DNA of 39,647 bases from Planctomycetota bacterium. GTDB taxonomy: Bacteria; Planctomycetota; SZUA-567. The position numbers and the translations under genes were made by a program. The DNA lies in contig JAGUZQ010000059.1 in NCBI GenBank assembly GCA_020060765.1, positions 1-39,647 of the forward strand, in the 5' to 3' direction. Shown here in pieces: positions 9,128-16,789 of this stretch. How positions within the stretch are numbered: position 1 is the first letter of the stretch; each line of letters starts with the position of its first letter. The notes beneath the pieces were generated by a model, which searched no databases, was not told where the DNA came from, and was given only the letters and a program-made list of their open reading frames with translations.

Positions 9128-10591
9128 ATGAGTACAAATAAGACTATACATCATTTAAGGAGAGAACTCCGCAAAATAGCGGAAACTCAGTATGGTTTTT
9201 TTACCGCAAGCCAAGCAAGTCAAGTCGGATACTATAGCAGTCATTACCCACACCATATTGCTAAGAAAAATTGGGTTAAAGTATTCAATGGCCTTTTTCG
9301 TCTGCCAGATTACCTTGAGTCAATGGATTCGGATTTTACCAAATGGTGTCTTTGGAGCCGCAATCAAAAAGACCAGCCACAGGGGGTAATAAGCCACAAC
9401 AGCGCGTTGGCCTTGTATGGAATTTTACCTTACAATTCCCAAAAAGTTCATTTAACTGTTCCCCCTCGGTTCCGCAAGGAAATACCTGGCGAGGTGGTTA
9501 TTCACAAAGCGTCACTGAATCTTTCCGCCATCGAAAGCCATGACAGTTTCATGGTCACCCGTCTTGGCCAAACCTTGGTTGATATGCGTCCGGAATTAGA
9601 GGCAAAAGGTGAATGGGATGGTATAATTATGAAAGTTGTGGCGGAAGATAGACTATCGCATGAAGAGATGATCAATTGTGGCATACTTTCTACGCCCAAA
9701 ATAGTTTCTGACGATAAACTTTGCATGGAATCTTCCTCTGGGCAAATAGGACTGGGCATGTTTAAGCAAACTATTGAACAAATCGAAACACAGTCGAGCA
9801 AGGGATGCGTATCCGATCCCGTAGCGGAAAGAGTGTGGAAAATGATGTACAATAGGGCGGAGGTAGGGCGTCGAAGATCGCAGGCAGGATTCACCCTGGT
9901 GGAACTGTTGGCGGTGGTGGCGATTATCAGCATTCTGGCGTCGCTGTTGATGCCGTCTTTGTCGAAAGCCCGGGAGGCGGCTCGGAAACTCGCTTGCGCC
10001 AGCAACCAGAAACAAATCGGTGTCCTGTCTTTCATGTATACCGATATGTACGGCGGCTGGGTCACCTGGGCAGGCGGCATGACTCCACACACTGGAACCC
10101 GGGCTGAACCCGGCTGGTATAAATATCCGCCATCCAATAACTGGCTCAACAAGTTGCTGGTTATCGCCGGCCTGACTCCCGAGTACGACATCGCGGGAAG
10201 CGACGTGAACGACCCGGTCAACTGGGGCAAGGGTATTTTTCTCTGCGCGGAGAAAGACAGAAAAAAGCTGGCTTCGGAAAATTTCTGGAGTGGCGGCTAT
10301 ACGTTAAATCAATATCTTGTCGGCTGCTACTGGGGCGACGATTGTTATACCCACCTGACCACTATCGGGCAAATTAAAAACCCCTCCGTCAAGATCTACC
10401 TGATGGAAACGCACGATGAGGGAATGAACCCGTTCGTCATGTACAATTGGACTATTCCCGGGCGACATCCCAATAGCGGTTATGCCCTGTGTTTCGACGG
10501 GCACGTAATGCTGGTGGACGACGACACCACCACCTTGCAGTCCACCTGGCCTTACTGGAAAGGCAAATGGACGGAATGGATTGCTCCCTGA
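9128..10591 (+). CDS. AbiEi-like antitoxin-domain / prepilin fusion protein (copy B)
   Basis: A 487-aa paralogue of copy A. Residues 1-190 form the AbiEi-like module; the stretch CLWSRNQKDQPQGVISH is identical in both copies, and VHLTVP.RFRK and SFMVTRL are shared. Then come DPVAERVWKM and GRRRSQAG, followed by FTLVELLAVVAIISILA with Phe255 at the predicted cleavage position, one residue from copy A. The periplasmic part ends with an H-x9-DG motif (HPNSGYALCFDG). The longer frame starts at 9068, but the ATG at 9128 aligns exactly with copy A (23 residues to the GY/GF-F-T motif). No Shine-Dalgarno is evident. Base composition rises in GC close to the join (about 9880), so the two halves may have different histories. 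It heads the rightward operon, 85 bp before an oxidoreductase gene; a weak GGCGG/CCGCC hairpin (10622-10635) lies in that gap. Confidence 0.8.
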   Translation: MSTNKTIHHLRRELRKIAETQYGFFTASQASQVGYYSSHYPHHIAKKNWVKVFNGLFRLPDYLESMDSDFTKWCLWSRNQKDQPQGVISHNSALALYGILPYNSQKVHLTVPPRFRKEIPGEVVIHKASLNLSAIESHDSFMVTRLGQTLVDMRPELEAKGEWDGIIMKVVAEDRLSHEEMINCGILSTPKIVSDDKLCMESSSGQIGLGMFKQTIEQIETQSSKGCVSDPVAERVWKMMYNRAEVGRRRSQAGFTLVELLAVVAIISILASLLMPSLSKAREAARKLACASNQKQIGVLSFMYTDMYGGWVTWAGGMTPHTGTRAEPGWYKYPPSNNWLNKLLVIAGLTPEYDIAGSDVNDPVNWGKGIFLCAEKDRKKLASENFWSGGYTLNQYLVGCYWGDDCYTHLTTIGQIKNPSVKIYLMETHDEGMNPFVMYNWTIPGRHPNSGYALCFDGHVMLVDDDTTTLQSTWPYWKGKWTEWIAP

Positions 10592-10676
10592 CATTCACGA
10601 TGCCTGCCTTATGTTGCTGACGGCGGCTTACCGCCAGTGCGGCAATTACCGCTAAAAACCTTAACAAGGAGGAACC

Positions 10677-11834
10677 ATGCGCACCATTCGACTGGGAATT
10701 ATCGGAATCGGCGGACGCGGCTTTGGAATGTATTCGCTGTTCCGGCGTCACGGGGGCTATGAGGTCTGCGCGCTGTGCGACGTCGAGCCGAAGCGGATCG
10801 ACGTGTTCCGAGCGCTGGCGCGCGAGGACGGCCTGGACGCCGACGAGGCGTTTTACTCCGATCTTGAGCGGTTCCTGGCGCATCCGGGGTTGGAGGCCGT
10901 CTATGTCGCCACGCCGGACTATCAGCACGTCGAGCCGTCCTGCCGGGCGCTGGAGCGGGGGCTTCACGTGCTGTGCGAAAAGCCGCTCGCGGTCAACGAG
11001 CCCGACTGCCGGACCATCGGCGAGGCGGCGGAACGGAGCGGGGCGCTCTTCTACCTGGGCTTCAATCTGCGGCATCTGCCGGCGTACGAACGGGCGCGGG
11101 AAATCGTCGCCGCCGGCGAACTGGGTCGAATCCACATGGTCAACGGCAAGGAATACTATTACAGCGGCGCCACGTATTTCCAGCGCTGGAATCGTTTCCG
11201 GCAATACGGCGGCGGCATGTTCGTCACAAAGCTGACGCACGATTTCGACATCCTGCAATACGTCGTCGGGCAAAAAATCCGCCGCGTCGTCGCGTTCGGC
11301 AACCTGTCGGTGTTTCGTCCCGACGCGCCGGGTCCCGAGGCGCTCCACGCGCCGTACCGGCAGCTGCCAGGCTGGGAGAAGCGCAAGCGCCTCATGGCGG
11401 TCGGCGAACCGGTGGATCAGGGGGACGTGGACGTCAATCTCTACACCTCGGAAAAAGACACCATCGACAACGCCTCGGTTCTTTTGGATTTCGAGAACGA
11501 CCTGCGCGGCGTCTTTTCCTTTTCGGTTTTCCAGGCTCGCGCCTGTTCCGGCCGGGAACTGGAAATCATCGGCGACGAGGCGCACCTGCGGATGGCGTCC
11601 GGGCGGCTGACCATCGAGGATCGGCACGGGCGGCGGCGGCGCGTCGAGGAATTCGACGCCTCCGGCGGCCACGGGGGCTGCGACGAGATTCTCGTGAACG
11701 ATTTTCACCGGTGCGTCGCGGAGAAGGAAAAACCGCGCGCCACCTGGCAAGACGGAGCGCGCTCCGTCCGGGTGGGGCTGGCGGCCCAGCGGTCGCTGGA
11801 GACCGGCGGCGTCGTGGAGGTGACGGAAGACTAG
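10677..11834 (+). CDS. Gfo/Idh/MocA-family NAD(P)-dependent oxidoreductase
   Basis: A 385-aa protein with an N-terminal Rossmann fold (GIIGIGGRG, residues 7-15) and the family motif CEKPLA (Lys102 expected in catalysis). LTHDFDILQYVVG in the C-terminal domain matches the H-x-x-D substrate-site helix. Such enzymes oxidise, reduce or hydrolyse sugars, inositols or glycosides using bound NAD(P); the exact substrate is not readable. AAGGAGG lies five bases upstream of the ATG, an excellent ribosome site. It follows the fusion gene by 85 bp and precedes the 1578-aa secreted protein by 103 bp, so an operon role in sugar processing is likely. From here to about 16.7 kb, GC content is visibly higher than in the flanks, with G/C at most third codon positions. 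Confidence 0.88.
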   Translation: MRTIRLGIIGIGGRGFGMYSLFRRHGGYEVCALCDVEPKRIDVFRALAREDGLDADEAFYSDLERFLAHPGLEAVYVATPDYQHVEPSCRALERGLHVLCEKPLAVNEPDCRTIGEAAERSGALFYLGFNLRHLPAYERAREIVAAGELGRIHMVNGKEYYYSGATYFQRWNRFRQYGGGMFVTKLTHDFDILQYVVGQKIRRVVAFGNLSVFRPDAPGPEALHAPYRQLPGWEKRKRLMAVGEPVDQGDVDVNLYTSEKDTIDNASVLLDFENDLRGVFSFSVFQARACSGRELEIIGDEAHLRMASGRLTIEDRHGRRRRVEEFDASGGHGGCDEILVNDFHRCVAEKEKPRATWQDGARSVRVGLAAQRSLETGGVVEVTED

Positions 11835-11937
11835 CGCGGTTCGATTCACGGTGAACCGGCACGCTTGGGTTACGCAAATGCTTGCAACTGTCGATTTTCC
11901 GCTTTCTCCATTTCTCAGTTCGTAGGAGGGGTACAGA

Positions 11938-14900
11938 ATGCCTGAGCTCCGAGCAAATTACATCCCTGCCGTTTTCCGGAAAGCAGTTGTCACTGCGTTA
12001 TTTCTGAGCGCATGGATATCGGTAGCGTATGCCGGGGACAATCCGGTCTGCGAGTATCGCTTCTATTCAATCGTGGGCAATCGCCTCGCGGATTCCGGTC
12101 GGAGCGCTTCGCACCTGTCGCTGTCCGGTTTTGCGGGCAATCCGGTCGTGATCGACGCCCCCGGCGGCAAAGCCCTGGAGTTTCGCCCCGGACAGACCGC
12201 AACCGGCACGCTCAACCTCAAGCCGGGAAGCTATCCGGAGATTGCCGTTTCCTTCATGCTGTCGACTCCGGACGCTTTATGGAAAGAATTGTCCGCGCCC
12301 GACGCCAAACGCCCCTACATTCTACAAGTCGGGCAGATCGACGGCCTGAAGTTTCACTTTCATCGCCGGGAAGAAAAAACGCTCCTCATTTTCGCCGCGG
12401 TGTACGCCGGTTCCGGTGCGGTGTATGCCTTGCCAGAGTTGTCGAAGAGTGGGGATCGCTGGGTATCCGTCAGCGTTCCCTGGCTCCCGGCAGCCGGGCA
12501 GTGGCATCGCGTCGAAGGTCGGCGCGACGCGAAAACCGGAAAACTCCAACTCCTTATCGACGGCAAAATAGTCGCCGAGCAGGACTGCCCGGCTCCCGTC
12601 TGCCTGGCCAACGCGCCGCGCAAACAGACGAACTGGGCGGCGACTCCGCCGGTTCTGATTTTGGGAGGCGAGGCGTTTTCCGGTCTTCTTGGCGACGTGA
12701 AAATCGAACTTCCCGGCGACGCCGAAACGCCTCCGGTCGAAGCGGAATCGGCGGCGGCTACGACCGGCGATTTCCTGTCGTGGCTGATCCTGGCTCTGGG
12801 GGAACTGGAACGCCACGGCCTGGACGCCAACTCCGATCCCCTTCTCGGTCTCCGGAAAAAACTGGACGCCGCCGCCGCGCGGTTCGAGCGTCTGAACGCC
12901 GGTGAAGCCGTACCAGATGATTCCCTCGCCCGGTTGTACGGAGATATGGAAAAGATCGAGGCCGCGGCAATCAGCGCGTCGGCCACGGTTTACGGTCTGC
13001 CAGGCGGCGCACCGTCGGTGATCGGCAATACTCCGGAGAGGCTCGACGCGGCGGTCAAGGGTTTTGCGCGGGAGTTCCTCGCCTTGCAGACCGACTGGAA
13101 CGCCAACCGGCAGGCGTTGAAGCGTTTCGGATTGGATTCGGGCGTCTGCGTCGAAACCGACCGAATGAAAGCCCTCGCGGGCAACGGCGAGCGCTGGACG
13201 CCCGAAACCGAACAGGCCGTCTCTTTCTACCGGTTTATCGGCACGGAACACTATCGACTCGGCGCCGACTCGCTAGTCGCCCGTCGGCGGTTGGAGGCGC
13301 TGCTGGCCGCCGCCGCCCTGCGCGCGGAACTCGGCGGTTCGACGCCAGCGCTGGACGGAATGACGCGCTTCTGCCGCGACGCGCTCGCCGAATGGCGCGA
13401 CGCTTATAACCGCCACGACTACCTCGCCGCCGCCGCCGCAGAACGGAAAGCACTCTCCGGCCTGGACACGCTGGAAAAAGTCGTGTGCGCGGAGGACAAC
13501 CGGACGCCGGTCGTCAGACCCGGCGCCAGCTTTACCAGTACCGGGAATTTCGCGTTCGGCGGCTCGTGGCAGACCGCGCTGTGCTCGCAAGTTCGCGGAG
13601 CCACTCTCTTTCGCACAAAAGACGATTTTCTCCCTTACGAAGGCAGTCCCGCCGAATGGAGCGTTTCCGCCGAAATCCCGGGAACCAGCATTGTGGGCTA
13701 CGAGGCCGACGAAGGCTCCTGGACATATTCCCACAGGGTTTACGACTGCCGCAACCGGACGACGGGGGAATCGTTCCGCCAGGAATGCTGGTGGAGCATG
13801 TTGTCGCCGGGGACGCTGTATGCGACCGAAGCGCCAGCGGTGGAGTTTTCCTGCGGCACCTCCGGTTCTCCCCTGGCTCCCGGCAGGATTCTGATCGCAA
13901 CGGCAGGCGGTTCGCGCATGATCGGCAAGGGGGAGGCGGTCGATCCGCGCACCATGACGGAAGGCTGGATGCTTCTGTTCTGGGAGGACGGCGCGCCGCA
14001 ATTTCCCCTGCTGGTTCGCCTGGAGCGTCGACCCGACGCCCTGCAATGGACAGACGACGGCCTGACAGTCAGTCGCGCCTCCGGCATCGGTCGTTACGCC
14101 CTGGCGCTGCTCTACGGCTCCAGCGCGCGCCCCGCCGACTGGCGTCCGGCGGCGGCGGACGTGCTCGGACAATGCCGGGCGCTGGCCGACAACCTGACGT
14201 TCTTCCCCCTCGATCTCGCCGAGTTTTACGCGCTCGAAGACAACACTGTCCGCGTGTGGAACCGCATCGCAAAAAGCATCACGCTGAATGACGACTGGAA
14301 GGCCGAAGCGCGCCAGTTCATCCCCGTTCCCCCGCTCTACGCCCTCGGCGCGGCAGGCGGCGTCCCCGTCCGGTTTGACAAGCCGCTGTCCGCGCCGCTG
14401 CTGAACACGCGGTTCGGGTTCTACCAGACCGTTCCGGGCGGGGAATTGTCTTACACCATCCCCCGCGTCCGGCTCTGGCAGCGCAATGTCCTGAAGCCGG
14501 TTGCCGACGAGGCGGACTGGGTCGCCGCCTACAACCGGAACATCACCAGCTACATCCAAGACGAGACAAAGCGTATTTATCAATCGTTGGAAGTCGTCTC
14601 CGGCGGGTGGTGCCTGATGGATTCCGAAACCAGGTGCTGGCTCAAAAAATTTCGCGCCCCAGACGAAATCGCCGGGCTGGTCACGGGACGAAGGCTGACG
14701 AAGTCGCTGGTCAGCACGTCCAAGTTGAATCTCGATTATCTGATCGATCCGGTATCGGGAACCGGCAACCTCTGTTTCGGCTGGCGCGGCAACCGGCATG
14801 ACGTCTCGATGCTGGGCGACTACGCCTGCTTCAACATGGAGCTTCTGGCCGCGGCGTACTCCTATGCCGCCTATTTCGGCCATTGGGATCTCCTGCGCGA

Positions 14901-16674
14901 CAACTGGCCGCGGCTGCGGCAGGTTTATCGAACCGTCGCCGAACGCCAGGGCTGGTTTGTTCCCGGACACGACTGCATGACCAGCGGCTTCATTTTCTGG
15001 GGCGACATGCTCGGCGACGGCTATCGCATCAGCAGCCTGGCCGGAACCATGGCACGGGCGGTGGGCGACCGCGCGACCGAGGCGCAAGCGAATTACATCG
15101 CCGCCCGCACGATGGCCTCCACCGCCTGCCTGATCCATCCCGACGTCGCGGCCTTTAACCGAGCGGTGCGCAACACCCCGGAAGTCCTGTCTCCGGAAGC
15201 CTGCATGGCCACCATCGGCTGTGACGACCGCGTGGGTCTGTGTACAAAAACCTACCGGCCTTACTCGCTGGAAAAATCCTGGAACGCGCCGTTTCAATCG
15301 GCGGGCTGTGTCATTTATGACTATCCGTTTTTCGGCGCGTTGCTGGAAACGTATCCCGACCTCATGAAACATTGGATCGACACGTTCCTGCGGAATATTC
15401 CGGAGTGGCACGAGCGGGGCGTCTACCGGAAACCCGCGGATTTCACCGGCACCCCCTCCGAGCGGAACATGAACGCGTGGCAGATACTGAAATTTCTGGC
15501 GTTCACGACGACGGAAAAGGAGCCGATCCGATCCCTTTACGAAAAGGACTTCACTCCCGGCCCCGACGGGTTCCGCAACCAGAAGTGCCAGTTCAGCAAC
15601 TGGAACGGCTCCGCCAACGTCCTGCCTCACGTGATCGCCCAGAACGATCCGCTCTGGCTGGGCGACTGGACCTGGTGCGTTATCGAACAAGGGACGTATG
15701 ACCGCGAAAACCGCCGGGCGGTGATCGTCGCCGACGCCGTCGAAACCGGTGAACTTAGCCTGGTCGCCCTGATCGAGCCGTCGGAGATTACGCGCAACGG
15801 GCTGGTTCTGGGGGCGAAAGACTGCCGGTATGATCCCGCCTCTCACGCCTTGACGATCCCGCTGGAAAAGGGACGCAACGAAATTGTCGTTTCGCTTGCG
15901 CGCAACGCGACGGCGGCAGCCTATCCCGCTTTCGTCCAGCCTCCGGTCGTCACGCTCAACCTGGCCAGCTCCCCGCTGCCGTGCCTGCCCCCCGCGGATC
16001 AGATTCTCAGCGGCGACCTGAACGTGGGGAAATGCCAGACCGTCGACCTGCGCCGGTTCTGTAACATGGGGTTCGACGACAAAACCGCCGGCGACCGCCG
16101 GGGCGGCACCGACGACAACGGCGACGCCTGGCTCTTTCCCCAGGGACTCTCGGTCGTCCGCGGCGTTCCGTTTGAGTTTATCGCTTCCGCGGAAAACGAG
16201 GGGCGGGGTTGTCTCGTGCTGCAAGGCAACGCCAGGAAATTCTTCCCCGCCAAGTCGATCGGAATCCCGGTCGGGAAGGTGTTCCGGCGGTTATTCTTCC
16301 TGCACGGTTGCGGCTACGGATCGGGACGCGGGATTCCGGTGTTGACTTACCTCCTGCATTTCGAGGGCGGACAAACCCGGCAGATCGAGGTTCGCGAAGG
16401 CGTCGGGATCGACGAATGGAAAGTTCCGCCCGGAAAAACCAACCCGCCCGATTTGCGTGAAGCGCGCCGGGCGCCACCTTTCCTCCCGGGACGACCGGGA
16501 CAATGGGGGGAGGGTGCTTCCGGTTATGTCTATGAGTGGAAAAACGACGTCGCCGCGCCCGGCGTGACCAGCCAGGACAGCGAGCAGCGGGGACTCGCGA
16601 AACTGGAGTCGATCGACATCTTCTCCTGCGGCAACGCGGTGCCCTTGCTGTTTGCCATCACGGGCGAGGAATAA
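11938..16674 (+). CDS. Giant secreted protein with LamG-like N-terminus, probable glycan-active enzyme
   Basis: A 1578-aa protein. Residues 1-32 are a signal peptide ending AYA before GDN. Residues about 33-260 have LamG/concanavalin features (YRFYSIVGNRLADSG, QWHRVEGRRDAKTGKLQLLIDGK, ILGGEAFSGLLGDVKI). A mostly helical, Ala-rich segment follows (about 280-515). The region about 820-1280 has helix-rich, Trp-rich repeats such as GDYACFNMELLAAAYSYA and GHWDLLRDNWPRLRQVYR, in the style of (alpha/alpha)6-barrel glycosidases or lyases. The last 250 residues look like beta-sandwich. AGGAGGGG lies upstream of the ATG. No family name can be given with confidence. It lies between an oxidoreductase and a GH31 gene, so extracellular depolymerisation of the operon's glycan is a reasonable inference. 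Confidence 0.65.
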   Translation: MPELRANYIPAVFRKAVVTALFLSAWISVAYAGDNPVCEYRFYSIVGNRLADSGRSASHLSLSGFAGNPVVIDAPGGKALEFRPGQTATGTLNLKPGSYPEIAVSFMLSTPDALWKELSAPDAKRPYILQVGQIDGLKFHFHRREEKTLLIFAAVYAGSGAVYALPELSKSGDRWVSVSVPWLPAAGQWHRVEGRRDAKTGKLQLLIDGKIVAEQDCPAPVCLANAPRKQTNWAATPPVLILGGEAFSGLLGDVKIELPGDAETPPVEAESAAATTGDFLSWLILALGELERHGLDANSDPLLGLRKKLDAAAARFERLNAGEAVPDDSLARLYGDMEKIEAAAISASATVYGLPGGAPSVIGNTPERLDAAVKGFAREFLALQTDWNANRQALKRFGLDSGVCVETDRMKALAGNGERWTPETEQAVSFYRFIGTEHYRLGADSLVARRRLEALLAAAALRAELGGSTPALDGMTRFCRDALAEWRDAYNRHDYLAAAAAERKALSGLDTLEKVVCAEDNRTPVVRPGASFTSTGNFAFGGSWQTALCSQVRGATLFRTKDDFLPYEGSPAEWSVSAEIPGTSIVGYEADEGSWTYSHRVYDCRNRTTGESFRQECWWSMLSPGTLYATEAPAVEFSCGTSGSPLAPGRILIATAGGSRMIGKGEAVDPRTMTEGWMLLFWEDGAPQFPLLVRLERRPDALQWTDDGLTVSRASGIGRYALALLYGSSARPADWRPAAADVLGQCRALADNLTFFPLDLAEFYALEDNTVRVWNRIAKSITLNDDWKAEARQFIPVPPLYALGAAGGVPVRFDKPLSAPLLNTRFGFYQTVPGGELSYTIPRVRLWQRNVLKPVADEADWVAAYNRNITSYIQDETKRIYQSLEVVSGGWCLMDSETRCWLKKFRAPDEIAGLVTGRRLTKSLVSTSKLNLDYLIDPVSGTGNLCFGWRGNRHDVSMLGDYACFNMELLAAAYSYAAYFGHWDLLRDNWPRLRQVYRTVAERQGWFVPGHDCMTSGFIFWGDMLGDGYRISSLAGTMARAVGDRATEAQANYIAARTMASTACLIHPDVAAFNRAVRNTPEVLSPEACMATIGCDDRVGLCTKTYRPYSLEKSWNAPFQSAGCVIYDYPFFGALLETYPDLMKHWIDTFLRNIPEWHERGVYRKPADFTGTPSERNMNAWQILKFLAFTTTEKEPIRSLYEKDFTPGPDGFRNQKCQFSNWNGSANVLPHVIAQNDPLWLGDWTWCVIEQGTYDRENRRAVIVADAVETGELSLVALIEPSEITRNGLVLGAKDCRYDPASHALTIPLEKGRNEIVVSLARNATAAAYPAFVQPPVVTLNLASSPLPCLPPADQILSGDLNVGKCQTVDLRRFCNMGFDDKTAGDRRGGTDDNGDAWLFPQGLSVVRGVPFEFIASAENEGRGCLVLQGNARKFFPAKSIGIPVGKVFRRLFFLHGCGYGSGRGIPVLTYLLHFEGGQTRQIEVREGVGIDEWKVPPGKTNPPDLREARRAPPFLPGRPGQWGEGASGYVYEWKNDVAAPGVTSQDSEQRGLAKLESIDIFSCGNAVPLLFAITGEE

Positions 16675-16691
16675 ATTCACGCTGGAGGAAA
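16670..16691 (+). pseudogene. Trace of a pseudopilin gene start
   Basis: Sixteen bases (AATAAATTCACGCTGG) overlapping the stop codon of the 1578-aa gene are identical to the start of the pseudopilin gene at 22548-22563, and the match continues after one mismatch (GGAA). In that gene they encode NKFTLVE. Here the frame reads NKFTLEE and then loses pilin character. A chance match of this length in this window is very unlikely, so it is probably the stump of a pilin gene that once followed the secreted-protein gene, as in the other operons. The rest of the gap up to the GH31 gene (16692-16789) holds nothing recognisable. Confidence 0.45.
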
Positions 16692-16789
16692 CGCCAGTCT
16701 TGGTTGAGTTGCGAGCCTATCCATGCGCATCTTGCCGGGCTTGTAACCAAATTACTGCACAGTTAATGATTTCCAAAGGAGGTGGCGCG

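Noticed and set aside
7600..9900. The fusion being an annotation artefact caused by a missed stop or frameshift
   Set aside because: Two divergent copies show the same joined frame with almost equal leader lengths (255 and 254) and a conserved pre-membrane segment, which an artefact would not produce.
7052..10591. A complete type IV toxin-antitoxin (AbiE) locus
   Set aside because: Only AbiEi-like domains are present, and no AbiEii nucleotidyltransferase gene lies on either side. The domain is fused to a pilin and heads sugar operons, so a standard toxin-antitoxin role is not supported.
13273..16224. A 983-codon open frame on the minus strand inside the 1578-aa gene
   Set aside because: It lies antisense to a GC-rich gene with a signal peptide, ribosome site and domain features. 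Its protein is rich in Arg, Pro, Ala and Gly with no recognisable motif, as expected of an antisense shadow.
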